Counted from the stretch's first letter, positions 10,603 to 19,534 are shown. The stretch: DNA of 50,322 nt from REEB470 sp032117095 (GCA_032117095.1 JAULZZ010000006.1:1-50322); one strand, 5' to 3'. A program made the numbers and translations. Notes: generated by a model from the sequence alone, not told the origin.

Positions 10603-11895
10603 ATGACTAGCATTCACGGGGCTCGTATGTGGCGTTTGTTCATACGGGGATCACTGCTGATGGTCACCCTCATTTTGGCAGGCACTTTTTTTCGTCCTGC
10701 ACAAGCAACTGCAACTTCACGACAAATCGTACCCATCAATCTTTCGCAACTTCAACCGGCAACAGGAAGTCTGTTTTTTTCTTACTACTATGGAAACACT
10801 TTTGATATTGCGGTATCGTGGTCTAAAGGAGAATCTTTTGCAGGGGTTGAAAGTTTCCCCTTCCAAGCATACAATGCTTTGATCACATTTTTACCGAAGA
10901 GTGGTTATACTCTCGACGGGGTGGACTTGACACAATTTCGTTTTCGTCAAGGGACCCAACTCTCCCGTGAAAATGTCCAATCCAATCAGTTGAAAGTGAC
11001 ATTCCAACCGACAACAGGCAACAAGGTATATCGTGTATATACCGATTTTAGACGCAACAGAACAAAAAATATGAACACCTCGTTGCTCGTCCGTGCGAAC
11101 GGCATGGATATGTGGGCGGAGAATATTTTCGTGAATTCGCAAATCCAAAAAAGACTTTCTTTGTTCATGGATGGATACGACCCCCTGATTTCACCGATCA
11201 TAGAAAAATATTTTTATCCATTGCCCGATGTTGATGGAAATGCGAAGGTGGATGTACTCGTCAGTAATTTGCCGGCTGGCACGAACGGATACGTCAACTA
11301 CGCAGATCAATCTGTAGAAAATTACTTCAATGGTACGAATTTCCCGAATTTTGGTGAAACCATTTACTTAGATGATTCATTGGTACTAAATGAAAACGCT
11401 GATGCAAAAACAACGTTCAACCGTGTGCTCATTCATGAGTTACAACATGTCGCCAATCGCAACTTCTCAGAAGTATGGCTAAATGAGGCCCTTTCCGAAG
11501 CGGCTTCCCATCTTTATTTTTCGCGCATCGGGTTGGATGGCTTGCAGGAAAATATTGATGCGTTCAATCGCGCCCCAGATCGGCACACTCGAGACGTCAC
11601 GGAGTGGTATGGCGATGGATTGAGCTATGCGAAATCTTATCTTTTTGGGCAGTATTTGCGCACCCAAGTAGAGCGCATACACGGACGTGGCAATGTCAAT
11701 GTGTACCGTGAATTGATCGAAGCGGATCAACGAAAAAATAGTCGTCAAGCGGTGGAATTTATCATCCAAAAATACATTTCCCCTTCTTATTCGTTTAGTG
11801 AGTTCGTGTATGATTTCAATATGGCCTTACAACGAAAAGATGTCGCTGGAAAATATGGATTTAATGGGGAAACTTTCATCCGATCGTTGCGTTAA
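10603..11895 (+). CDS. Secreted M30-like zinc metalloprotease, copy 2
   Basis: 430 residues, tandem paralogue of the preceding protease. ATG 10603 follows AAGGAGG. The signal peptide ends near AQATA. It has HELQH at 278-282, WLNEALSE with the third-ligand Glu near 295, and DVDGNAKVD upstream. Compared with copy 1 the glutamate context changes from NEG to NEA; the zinc ligands are kept. The two proteins differ most in the N-terminal 150 residues and agree most around the active site. Probably an extracellular peptidase; substrate unknown. Confidence 0.75.
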   Translation: MTSIHGARMWRLFIRGSLLMVTLILAGTFFRPAQATATSRQIVPINLSQLQPATGSLFFSYYYGNTFDIAVSWSKGESFAGVESFPFQAYNALITFLPKSGYTLDGVDLTQFRFRQGTQLSRENVQSNQLKVTFQPTTGNKVYRVYTDFRRNRTKNMNTSLLVRANGMDMWAENIFVNSQIQKRLSLFMDGYDPLISPIIEKYFYPLPDVDGNAKVDVLVSNLPAGTNGYVNYADQSVENYFNGTNFPNFGETIYLDDSLVLNENADAKTTFNRVLIHELQHVANRNFSEVWLNEALSEAASHLYFSRIGLDGLQENIDAFNRAPDRHTRDVTEWYGDGLSYAKSYLFGQYLRTQVERIHGRGNVNVYRELIEADQRKNSRQAVEFIIQKYISPSYSFSEFVYDFNMALQRKDVAGKYGFNGETFIRSLR

Positions 11896-11942
11896 ACAAA
11901 GACGAGATCATGCGACGTTTGCAAACTTTCCCTGCGATGCGG

Positions 11943-11971
11943 TTGCATCTTATGTAGCAATCAGAGATAAT
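11943..11971 (+). promoter_or_regulatory. sodA promoter
   Basis: TTGCAT (11943-11948), 17-bp spacer, GATAAT (11966-11971), about 40 bp before the sodA start codon. Confidence 0.65.
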
Positions 11972-12012
11972 AACAATGAGCTTGCTACTAATTTTGGGAG
12001 GTCATGCACACC

Positions 12013-12639
12013 ATGGAACACAAGCTACCGACACTGCCGTATGCATTTGATGCGTTAGAACCGTTTATTGATGCAGAGACGATGCACATTCACTATGAGC
12101 GACACCACGGCACGTACATTAACAACCTCAATGTTGCATTGGAGAAATATCCCCATTTAAAAACGTATGATGTATACAGATTGATCTGCAATTTGCCGTC
12201 GATTCCAGAGGATATTCGGACGATCGTGCGGAACAACGGAGGGGGACACGCCAACCATACGCTCTTTTGGGAGACCTTAAAACCGTTGAAAGATAGCAGT
12301 ATGGGTGCTCGTCCCGTCGGAACACTCGCACAAGCCATCGCCCAAGAACTCGGGGGATACGATAGCTTCAAGGAAAATTTCAAAAAAGCTGCGATGGGTC
12401 ATTTTGGTTCCGGTTGGGCGTTTTTGTCTGTGGATTGTTTCGGAAAACTCGTTATCTCGACGATGCCAAATCAAGACTCTACCCATATGCACGGATTTAA
12501 TCCGATTTTGAATTTAGACTTATGGGAACATGCGTATTACTTAAAATACCGCAACAAACGTGTAGATTATGTAGAAGTATTTTTTGAGCATATTGACTGG
12601 GAAATTGTCGATGCACGTTACCAATCGTGTCGCCAATAG
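12013..12639 (+). CDS. sodA: Superoxide dismutase, Mn type
   Basis: 208 residues. Converts superoxide to oxygen and hydrogen peroxide in the cytoplasm. Metal ligands: His in the HIHYERHHGTY helix, His in GGHANHTLFW, and Asp and His in LDLWEHAYYLKYRNKR. The glutamine in PNQDS and glycine in the GGHANH segment favour the manganese type. Two ATGs are in frame; GGGAGG at 11996-12001 is too close to 12004 and suits 12013 (MEHKLPTLPY), which also matches homologue starts. It has its own promoter and terminator. Confidence 0.95.
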   Translation: MEHKLPTLPYAFDALEPFIDAETMHIHYERHHGTYINNLNVALEKYPHLKTYDVYRLICNLPSIPEDIRTIVRNNGGGHANHTLFWETLKPLKDSSMGARPVGTLAQAIAQELGGYDSFKENFKKAAMGHFGSGWAFLSVDCFGKLVISTMPNQDSTHMHGFNPILNLDLWEHAYYLKYRNKRVDYVEVFFEHIDWEIVDARYQSCRQ

Positions 12640-12668
12640 CAAAATGATGTGCCCGAATGTATTTGCGT

Positions 12669-12700
12669 GGAAGCCGTCAAGACGGCTTCCTTTCATTTTG
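12669..12700 (+). terminator. sodA intrinsic terminator
   Basis: Ten-bp stem GGAAGCCGTC-AA-GACGGCTTCC followed by a T-rich tail (TTTCATTTT). Confidence 0.9.
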
Positions 12701-12726
12701 CGGTGACACAGAAGGACTAATACTAA

Positions 12727-12846
12727 TACTAAACACTGATTGAATACAGGAATCCTATTGCTTAAAAAGCGCAGTGATTTATTGTGAAATGGGCCCCTTG
12801 GTATGGACGTTTTTAATCAGTGTTTAGTCTTAATCAGTGTTTCGTA
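12727..12846 (+). mobile_element. Family-1 MITE with an extra right-end remnant
   Basis: A full copy (12727-12830) starts TACTAAACACTG and ends CAGTGTTTAGTCT, flanked by TAA on both sides. A second right end, TCAGTGTTTCGTA, follows at 12834-12846, and extra TACTAA units lie to the left, suggesting repeated insertion at this site. The mutY stop codon is part of the right-end remnant. Confidence 0.8.
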
Positions 12847-14036
12847 TGCGGGTGGTGAAAATCGTGTGCGATAATGCGTTGGAACACCGTAGGCAACGGA
12901 AAAATCGACGTTTCTTTTGGGTGAATCCAGCGATACGTGGGCAAAAGGGGGGGAATTCTCGCACCAGAAAGAACATACGCAAATACGGTCATATGCCAGT
13001 GAATGTGACTAAAATAATGTTCCACTGTAAGCGGTGAACCGTATGGAGCGTATTCCATTGTTTTACGGGAAAAACCAAGCTGTTCTCTCCACGTCGGGTG
13101 TAACGTGAGATGAGATACCCCGCTTGAGATATTCGCATACGGACATTCAAAAATTTGATACTCCCCTTCACTTTGTTGTTTGTCACAGTGCAATTGGTGG
13201 GGCAACTCCCACATGTTTGCCAGCAACCCTTCTGGCGGACGTTGGCGAAATAAGATGCAGCCATCCTCTGCACGCACGAGGAGGGCAACCCATCTTTTTT
13301 CCACGACTGGTCGTTTTGCCTTGGATTTTAGGGGAAGTTCATGCACACACTTTCGTGCGAAAGCAATACAACTTTTTAGGAGCGGGCAGGTGTCACAGGA
13401 GGGGGTTTTCGGCGTACACACGAGCGCACCGAATTCCATCAAAGCCTGATTAAATGTAGCTGCGTTTCCCTCAGGGATGAGGTCGTATTGCAGTCGTTCC
13501 ATGGCGACTCGTGTCGTATTTTTGGTAATGTCTTCGTATATACCAAAATATCGTGAAAACACACGCATCACATTGCCATCGACTGCGGACGCCCGTTGAT
13601 GAAACGCAATGCTCATTACTGCGCCTGCGGTATATGCCCCAACCCCTTTTAGGGAGCGAAATGCCTCCATCTTATCGGGAATGACGCCATCATGTTGAGA
13701 AACGACTTGCTGCGCGGCCTGATGCAGATGCCGGACGCGGGCGTAATAACCCAATCCTGCCCATGCCGTGAGCACCGCTTGCTCAGGAGCTTTTGCCAAC
13801 GTCACCACATCTGGAAACAACGCAATGAACCGTTCATAGTAGGGGATTGCTGTATGTACTCGCGTTTGTTGAAGCATCACTTCAGACACCCAAATGTGGT
13901 ACGGATTGCTACTTTTGCGCCATGGCAAATCCCGTTGTGCATGATGATACCATGCGAGCAATGGCAAACTAAACGTAGGGTTGTGGATCGAATGCTCATT
14001 TTGTTGGCGCTCTGCGTCACGCTGATTTTCGTTCAT
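12834..14036 (-). CDS. mutY: A/G-specific adenine DNA glycosylase
   Basis: 400 residues. Removes adenine mispaired with 8-oxoguanine. In order: catalytic start LPWRKSSNPYHIWVSEVMLQ with Glu, helix-hairpin-helix LKGVGAYTAGAV, catalytic Asp in SAVDGNVMRV, the 4Fe-4S motif C-x6-C-x2-C-x5-C (CTPKTPSCDTCPLLKSC), and a C-terminal NUDIX-like 8-oxoG-sensing domain. The last codons (TKH) and the TGA stop come from a family-1 MITE end, so the C-terminus has been reshaped by insertion. A few residues upstream of the catalytic domain are not conserved, and the start could be slightly internal. Confidence 0.95.
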   Translation of the reverse strand: MNENQRDAERQQNEHSIHNPTFSLPLLAWYHHAQRDLPWRKSSNPYHIWVSEVMLQQTRVHTAIPYYERFIALFPDVVTLAKAPEQAVLTAWAGLGYYARVRHLHQAAQQVVSQHDGVIPDKMEAFRSLKGVGAYTAGAVMSIAFHQRASAVDGNVMRVFSRYFGIYEDITKNTTRVAMERLQYDLIPEGNAATFNQALMEFGALVCTPKTPSCDTCPLLKSCIAFARKCVHELPLKSKAKRPVVEKRWVALLVRAEDGCILFRQRPPEGLLANMWELPHQLHCDKQQSEGEYQIFECPYANISSGVSHLTLHPTWREQLGFSRKTMEYAPYGSPLTVEHYFSHIHWHMTVFAYVLSGARIPPLLPTYRWIHPKETSIFPLPTVFQRIIAHDFHHPHTKH

Positions 14037-14119
14037 CGTGTCTCATTCCTTCCAGTAGAAATAGGAGTAGGCGAACATGATCCTATCATGCTATAAACGT
14101 CGTTTCCTTCCTCGTGATA

Positions 14120-14243
14120 CGAAACACTTTTTCGATACATATACCCCAGTGGAAAGGTGGCGCCTTTTCCGCCTTAATTAAACGACTTTTGCTTTCCTCG
14201 CAAAAGGAAATCTACCGTATGTAGTTTTCAATAACGAGTTCAT
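14120..14243 (-). repeat. Family-3 structured repeat, reverse orientation
   Basis: Read on the minus strand it runs from AACTCGTTATTGAAAACTAC to GAAAAAGTGTTTCG and contains CCTTTTGC-GAGGAAA-GCAAAAGT. The hairpin arm carries T/A where the 3201 copy carries C/G, a compensatory pair. It occupies the gap between the divergent mutY and MFS genes; no promoter is obvious around it. Confidence 0.8.
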
Positions 14244-14355
14244 AAGATTACGCAAAGATGCGCTGGAAGCGTACACGCGCTATTGTACCTTCCTCCACAC
14301 ATCAGCTGTCTGTCTGTTGCTACACAATCCCCCTTTCGTTAGAGGAGCGTTACGG

Positions 14356-15786
14356 ATGAATACACACCCAAAATTAATCGCCCCACTTCTCACGATTATT
14401 GTCGGTATTTTTATGGTCGTACTCGATTCAACAGCAATGAATGTAGCCGTTTATGAACTTAAAAACCATTTTCATTCCACGTTAGAAATTGTACAGTGGA
14501 CGATTACAGGCTACACGTTAGCACAAGCTGCCGTCATCCCATTGGCGGGATGGTTGTCTGATCGCTATGGAGCACGTCGCATATACATCACTTCTTTAGT
14601 ACTGTTCGTACTGGGCTCCCTGCTATGTGCACTCGCCACAAGCGCCCCTCAACTGATCGTATATCGCATTTTGCAAGGACTCGGTGGAGGCATGGTCTTG
14701 CCCATTTCAACAGCGATGATTTTCAGAATTGCACCACGTGAAAAAGCAGGGTCGATCATGGGAATGGTTGGCTTGCCGATTTTATTAGCTCCTGCTCTAG
14801 GTCCGATTGTTTCGGGCTATTTGATCGATTATGTTCGCTGGGAATGGATTTTTTTGCTCAACTTGCCTGTGGGCATTGTGTCGATTTTATTTTCCCTACG
14901 GTGGATACCCAAACTCGAAAGCCAATCCACGACGTCGTTAGACAAGTTTGGTATTTTCCTCGGTCCTCTCGCCTTTGCGTCTCTCACCTTTGGTATCAGT
15001 GAAGGGGGAACGAGTTGGACATCGGGGTATACGGTGGGGGGGATCGTTGTTGGGACCATTGCGTTACTCGCTTTTATTGCCGTCGAACTACGGATGAAAG
15101 GACAGCCGTTATTAGAACTTCGGGTATTCCAATCATCAATGTTTTCACGGGGTGTGATGACACAATGGTTGATGCAATTTGTGATGTTTGGGGCGATATT
15201 CCTCATCCCTTATTATATGCAATTATCCATGGGGATGTCTGCATTTGATGCAGGATTGTGGACGTTGCCCCAAGCGTTATCTGCGGCGGTGTTTATGCCA
15301 ATCGGAGGAAGACTGTATGATAAAATCGGGTTACGCCCACTCATTGCCGTAGGACTCTCCGCTGTAACGGTCGGGGCAATTTTGTTGACTCACATTACAC
15401 CCGAAGATACTGCGATAGACTTTTTGATTCCTCGCATATTATTTGGGGTAGGCATGGGCTTGTCTTACATCTCTCTCAACACGTATCTGATGCAAACCGC
15501 CCCCCCCCACCTGATTAGTCGTGTATCGTCGCTGACGAGTGCCATGCAACAAGTTGTTTCTTCTTTGGCGATTGCAAGCTTGACGAGCACGATCGTCATG
15601 CGCACGAATTACCATATACAATCTGGAGATACGTTGCGTGTAGCAACAGTCCACTCTTTTCACGACGCCTACTGGATTATTGTATGTTTGGCGGTTGGGG
15701 CGATTGTACTCGGACTTACATTACGTAAAGTTATTTTTGATCAACCGCATCACTCTTTAGGAGAAAAGACTGTCATGACGGAGTGA
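14356..15786 (+). CDS. DHA2-family multidrug exporter (MFS, EmrB/QacA type)
   Basis: 476 residues with about 14 hydrophobic segments. Family features: LDSTAMNVAVYELKNHF near residue 20, motif A GWLSDRYGARR between segments 2 and 3, and LQGLGGGMVLPIS with the motif C-like GLPILLAPALGPIVSGYLID near 140-160. It exports hydrophobic drugs by proton antiport. The ATG at 14356 follows GAGGAG; upstream in-frame codons lack a site. No regulator is adjacent, and substrate range cannot be predicted. Confidence 0.88.
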   Translation: MNTHPKLIAPLLTIIVGIFMVVLDSTAMNVAVYELKNHFHSTLEIVQWTITGYTLAQAAVIPLAGWLSDRYGARRIYITSLVLFVLGSLLCALATSAPQLIVYRILQGLGGGMVLPISTAMIFRIAPREKAGSIMGMVGLPILLAPALGPIVSGYLIDYVRWEWIFLLNLPVGIVSILFSLRWIPKLESQSTTSLDKFGIFLGPLAFASLTFGISEGGTSWTSGYTVGGIVVGTIALLAFIAVELRMKGQPLLELRVFQSSMFSRGVMTQWLMQFVMFGAIFLIPYYMQLSMGMSAFDAGLWTLPQALSAAVFMPIGGRLYDKIGLRPLIAVGLSAVTVGAILLTHITPEDTAIDFLIPRILFGVGMGLSYISLNTYLMQTAPPHLISRVSSLTSAMQQVVSSLAIASLTSTIVMRTNYHIQSGDTLRVATVHSFHDAYWIIVCLAVGAIVLGLTLRKVIFDQPHHSLGEKTVMTE

Positions 15787-15792
15787 AAAAAT

Positions 15793-15848
15793 GAATATGC
15801 AAAAAGCAAACATTCCGTACGAATATGCAAAAAGCAAACATTCCATAC
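15793..15848 (+). repeat. 28-bp tandem duplication
   Basis: GAATATGCAAAAAGCAAACATTCC-G/A-TAC occurs twice back to back (15793-15820, 15821-15848), differing at one base. The second unit forms the left arm of the following terminator, so the duplication copied half a terminator stem. Confidence 0.9.
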
Positions 15849-15864
15849 GAATGTTTGCTTTTTT
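15830..15864. terminator. Bidirectional terminator between MFS and azoR
   Basis: AAAAGCAAACATTC-CATAC-GAATGTTTGCTTTT followed by T. The A-rich left arm gives a T-run on the other strand, so it can stop transcription of both convergent genes. Confidence 0.88.
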
Positions 15865-15894
15865 GATCCAACGTACAGTACATGGGCATGTGCG

Positions 15895-16536
15895 TTACGC
15901 CAAAAAATCGGGCAACAACGCATGCACTTGTTCGATCGCGGCTTGCTTAATCGTATCCGTTTGATCTCGAGGAACCATGGCTACGCCTTCAACCCATACT
16001 GTCTTAACATCCGTCACGCCCAAAAATCCAAACACCGCCTCGGTATGCTTTTGACTAAATGCAATAGAAGCACCCTGTCCGTGGCTATATATGCCCCCAC
16101 TAGAAATAATATGCAGAACTTTTTTACCTGTAACTAAGCCGACAGGCCCTGTTTCGGTGTACTTGAAGGTTCTTCCTGCAATCACGATGCAATCCAAAAA
16201 TGTTTTGAGTCTTGGGGGAGAACCAAAGTTCCACATCGGAGACGAAATCACGATCCGATCCGCACGAAGAAACTTTTCTAAGGCAAAGTTCATCGCTTGG
16301 ATGCTCACTTTTTGGCGATCGTTGAGATCAGAAAAACTCATTCCTGACTGTAGGCTTTCCCACCCTTCAAGCACATCATTGTTAATTTCAGGGGAAGGTC
16401 CGTCGTACAAATCATACGTTTCTATCGTATACGTTGGGTGCGTATGTGCAATGCTATGCAATGCAACGCGTGCAACGCTTTGACTAAACGAGATTTCCTC
16501 TGGCTTGGGACTTGCTTTCACGTACAATACGTTCAT
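15895..16536 (-). CDS. azoR: FMN-dependent NADH-azoreductase
   Basis: 213 residues. A flavodoxin-fold quinone/azo reductase using FMN and NADH in the cytoplasm. The N-terminal strand and P-loop MNVLYVKASPKPEEISFSQSVA, the SSPMWNFGSPPRLKTFLDC active-site loop and ISSGGIYS near residue 145 fit AzoR. The ATG follows AAAGGAG. It is transcribed alone from a clear promoter and ends at the shared terminator. Confidence 0.9.
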   Translation of the reverse strand: MNVLYVKASPKPEEISFSQSVARVALHSIAHTHPTYTIETYDLYDGPSPEINNDVLEGWESLQSGMSFSDLNDRQKVSIQAMNFALEKFLRADRIVISSPMWNFGSPPRLKTFLDCIVIAGRTFKYTETGPVGLVTGKKVLHIISSGGIYSHGQGASIAFSQKHTEAVFGFLGVTDVKTVWVEGVAMVPRDQTDTIKQAAIEQVHALLPDFLA

Positions 16537-16568
16537 GCCATCAACTCCTTTATTTTCTTTACTGGAAT

Positions 16569-16597
16569 AGAATAGCAGTTATTTTTCCCGCGGTCAA
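16569..16597 (-). promoter_or_regulatory. azoR promoter
   Basis: Minus strand TTGACC (16592-16597), 17-bp spacer, TATTCT (16569-16574), some 30 bp before the start codon. Confidence 0.7.
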
Positions 16598-16709
16598 TTC
16601 GTCCCATGCCTTCCCTTTTATCCTCTAAGCTACAAAGATTTCAGGTGCCCCCGTTACTACTGTTTTTACCTGTCATATAATCAAACCAGCAAAATATACA
16701 CTACTTTTT

Positions 16710-17705
16710 CTAAGATTGCGCAATCTTTTGGATGTGCTCCACAGGCATTTCAACGGTATGGGCTAGTTCCTCCGCCGTAAACCCTTTTTTGAGCAACTTC
16801 ATAATTACCGCTGCCATACCCTTCTCTATGCCTTTTTCTATGCCTTTTTCTATGCCTTTTTCTATGCCTTTTTCTATGCCTTTTTCTATGCCTTTTTCTA
16901 TGCCTTTTTCTATGCCTTTTTCTATGCCTTCTTCATACCCCCAACGTTTCCATGCCGGCATCAATTCCATGACCATTTCCTCCCTTTGTTCAATGTCTAA
17001 TTGTTCGAATAACAATTCGTCTTCCTCCTTCGTCGGCTGAAAATATGCGTCCGCCATCGCCATCAAAAACATGTACCGTGCTTCATCAACTTTCCCCTTC
17101 AAGCGATGCATCATCTTCAAATACGCTATCCGTATTTGTGGTCGCTCTTCAGCTCCATGCTTCATCTGTACGAGTAACGCTGCAACCACCGGATTGTCTG
17201 AATGTTGCATCTCTTTCCAATTATAATTCCACAGGACCACTTTACGATATTTGTGTGTGAACATTTCTTCACCGAATGATCGAATCGTCATTGTGTCTGG
17301 GAGATTTTTCGTCCCTTTCCCGATGAGGATTGCGATGGGGATCAACGCATGTCCTTTCTCACGATTTGCATTCCAAATGCGAAAAGAATACATGAACATC
17401 CGCTCCGCAAACGCCTTGTCACAATACGATTGGGGCTCAAAAAGCACCAAAACTACGTGTTTTGTGCCCCTTTGCTTTACCTCCATCAACAAATCCAAAA
17501 TTTTAACTCGTTTTCCAATGAAGTCGACAAGTAATTCCTGCATCAAAAACCGCACTTCCGTAAAGTCCAACTGTACTTCCAATTCTGGATAAAACAGCTC
17601 CATGCACTCTTGGGGAAACGCCATGATCAACTGCTTGAAAATGTAATCATGGGGTATCACCGACTTTGTTCCTGTTCCTTTGTTCTTATGTTTGTGTGAA
17701 CGCAT
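16710..17705 (-). CDS. Rpn/PD-(D/E)XK transposase-like protein
   Basis: About 331 residues from MRSHKHKNKGTG; the frame is open to 17843, and neither start has a convincing ribosome-binding site. The first half fits the Rpn/YhgA-like nuclease family: IPHDYIFKQLI, ILDLLMEVKQRG, then VLFEPQSYCDKAFAERMFMYS where the family has the catalytic E-x-Q. Rpn proteins are DNA endonucleases that stimulate recombination. The C-terminal part carries nine GIEK repeats before a short helical domain (LLKKGFTAEELAHTVEMP), a standard ending of this family. Repeat number is probably variable between strains. Confidence 0.7.
   Translation of the reverse strand: MRSHKHKNKGTGTKSVIPHDYIFKQLIMAFPQECMELFYPELEVQLDFTEVRFLMQELLVDFIGKRVKILDLLMEVKQRGTKHVVLVLFEPQSYCDKAFAERMFMYSFRIWNANREKGHALIPIAILIGKGTKNLPDTMTIRSFGEEMFTHKYRKVVLWNYNWKEMQHSDNPVVAALLVQMKHGAEERPQIRIAYLKMMHRLKGKVDEARYMFLMAMADAYFQPTKEEDELLFEQLDIEQREEMVMELMPAWKRWGYEEGIEKGIEKGIEKGIEKGIEKGIEKGIEKGIEKGIEKGMAAVIMKLLKKGFTAEELAHTVEMPVEHIQKIAQS
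16825..16934 (-). repeat. 12-bp microsatellite coding for (GIEK)n
   Basis: TATGCCTTTTTC repeats nine times with period 12 and almost no variation, preserving the reading frame whatever the copy number. Confidence 0.92.
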
Positions 17706-17886
17706 CCGCACACACCGTGCGTGATACGCTTTCTTTGTGTTCTGCTTTTTACGCACGGTTTTCCAATTTCCTTGTACCACACGCGTATAAAATCTCCCCG
17801 TGGGGGATTGCGCTTTTGGTGTACGTACGTGCTCCCCAAACATGTCTTAGCGGAGGCACGGTGTTCTTGATACCAAGGTTGCTTAG

Positions 17887-17915
17887 ATTATACCCTATTT
17901 GCATGCAATTGACCA
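17887..17915 (-). promoter_or_regulatory. Possible promoter of the Rpn-like gene
   Basis: Minus strand TGGTCA (17910-17915), 17-bp spacer, TATAAT (17887-17892). The -10 is perfect, the -35 weak. Confidence 0.45.
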
Positions 17916-18138
17916 TTTTTCGTACGCTCCTTTTCGTCGTTTGTGCCCCTCTATCCGCAGACGCAAAAACGCCTGCGTTTTCATGCACCACGTTTTCGCC
18001 CGTACCAAAAAACATCCCTCCCCTATGCATAAAGTACTGCAAGGAGGCGTTGCCTCTTTGATTCTCCCTTCCCGACATAGGATGACGAACAAGAATTTCC
18101 TAAAAATTTCTTTTCTAAATGATCGAGTTAGAAAACAT

Positions 18139-18666
18139 TCAGCGATATCGCACACTGGAAACACTTGGAATGACGATTGACCGCATCCCTCCTCCAAACG
18201 GATAATGCACCTCCATGACGGCAACGACAGACGGACCATACACCGTCACATCGATCGTTCGTGTAATCTTTTGTCCGTCTTCATCATCCACTGTGATAAT
18301 ACGTCTGAGTGTAAACGGATACGTCGCAGCACGCACGAATTCAAGCAAGTGAATATGGGGCTTACGTCGCAATCGACTGGTTGGCGCTGGCTGAAAAGTA
18401 GCATCGAGTTTTATATTTTTGGCGAGCAGTTCCCAAAAAAAAGTTTCCCCTTCTGCTTCGTTCCATACTAATTTCCCGTGCGCGGCTTGCATGTGGTCGA
18501 TGCTCAACGTCGCGGCATGTGTCGCCTGATCCAATGCTAATTTACTCCATGATTTTAATGATGTCGCTTGAAACAGTTGAAGTGCGACAACAAACACGGT
18601 GGTCAAAAACATCGATGCAAGCAAACCAATCAACAAAATATGTACGTTTCCCCCCTGATTATTCAT
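18139..18666 (-). CDS. TadE-like pseudopilin, second
   Basis: 175 residues, not assigned beyond its class. After a short Gly-containing leader (MNNQGGNVHILLI) comes one hydrophobic segment, LLASMFLTTVFVVALQLF, then a mainly beta periplasmic-type domain with no known motif. This N-terminus is typical of minor pseudopilins of Tad loci. The ATG at 18664-18666 overlaps the upstream gene by 8 bp. It ends the first Tad cluster. Confidence 0.6.
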   Translation of the reverse strand: MNNQGGNVHILLIGLLASMFLTTVFVVALQLFQATSLKSWSKLALDQATHAATLSIDHMQAAHGKLVWNEAEGETFFWELLAKNIKLDATFQPAPTSRLRRKPHIHLLEFVRAATYPFTLRRIITVDDEDGQKITRTIDVTVYGPSVVAVMEVHYPFGGGMRSIVIPSVSSVRYR

Positions 18667-19108
18667 ACGCTTCACTCCGTCCGTACCAAACGAGTGAATA
18701 CCGCCCCTTGTCATCGGCTGTCGTCGCGCCGATCAAACGTCCATAGCGTACAATTTCGGGAGCTGGATAGGTGATAACGAGTGTGATCACAGGATCTGCA
18801 TCATCACGACGCACTTTTGTGCGCGTGCTTCCCAAAAACGAAGGGTACTGTACTCCGTTTTGGCTCATGTTGGGAAATCCCAGGGAATCGAGTCTTTGTT
18901 TCGTTGCTTCTATGACTCCATCACTGACGTATCCGATCGTTTCTGCTTCCTTGAGCGCATGTGTGGCAACCGTATGTAGATGGTTTGCTTTCATCATATA
19001 CACAAAAAACGGTACAATCAGCACACTGAGAAAAAGGAGCAAGGGAACAACCAGTAACGAGATTACGAGTGTATCCATTCCCCCACGTTGCCGATGTCCC
19101 CTTGCCAC
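18659..19108 (-). CDS. TadE-like pseudopilin, first
   Basis: 149 residues. The leader ARGHRQRGGMDT ahead of the hydrophobic segment LVISLLVVPLLLFLSVLIVP resembles TadE/DUF4320 minor pilins, in which a Gly precedes the cleaved segment. A GTG at 19106-19108 follows GGGAGGG with good spacing; the ATG at 19078 is the alternative. It is separated from the pilin genes by a nest of two mobile elements, which may weaken co-transcription with the rest of the operon. Confidence 0.6.
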   Translation of the reverse strand: MARGHRQRGGMDTLVISLLVVPLLLFLSVLIVPFFVYMMKANHLHTVATHALKEAETIGYVSDGVIEATKQRLDSLGFPNMSQNGVQYPSFLGSTRTKVRRDDADPVITLVITYPAPEIVRYGRLIGATTADDKGRYSLVWYGRSEAYE

Positions 19109-19133
19109 ATCAAACCCTCCCACGTCATTTTTA

Positions 19134-19534
19134 TACTAAACACTGATTGAATACAGGAATCCTATTGGTTAAAAAGCGTAGTGATTTCTTGTGAAATGGG
19201 TCCCTTGGTATGGACGTTTTTAATCAGTGTTTATACTAATTCCAAACAAATGTATCGACACAATAACGTGCGTGTGATACAAAGAATATGCGATAGCGCT
19301 GAGAAGAGAAATGCAAAAACGAAGAAAAATGTGAACGCATACAAACGGTTAGAAGTAGTCGCATATGGTGGCGTGGGAAAGAAGAACAAAGAAATCGTCA
19401 CGTTGACAGGATATAACGCCAATGATGTGGAAATGTTGGCAAAGAAATCGGTTCCCAGCGGGATACACGATCAAAAGTATTACAGGGTGAGACTGGAATT
19501 TTATCGATGTTTTAGTTTGGAATTAGTATTAGTA
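19134..19534 (+). mobile_element. Family-1 MITE interrupted by another element
   Basis: Left part 19134-19233 plus the last three bases GTA at 19532-19534 make a 103-bp MITE. TTA duplications flank it (19131-19133, 19535-19537). Its right inverted end has been opened by the element at 19234-19528. It sits within the tad operon. Confidence 0.88.
19234..19528. mobile_element. 295-bp non-autonomous element nested in the MITE
   Basis: Inverted ends TACTAATTCCAAAC (19234-19247) and GTTTGGAATTAGTA (19515-19528) are perfect over 14 bp and flanked by TTA (19231-19233, 19529-19531). It begins with TACTAA like the host MITE and uses the same TNA target type, so the two may share a transposase. A plus-strand frame crosses the interior without stops, but no transposase motif is seen. 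Confidence 0.85.

Noticed and set aside
17895..18239. Minus-strand 114-codon frame between the Rpn-like gene and TadE-like gene
   Set aside because: Overlaps a real gene in another frame, Cys-rich without motif, no ribosome-binding site.
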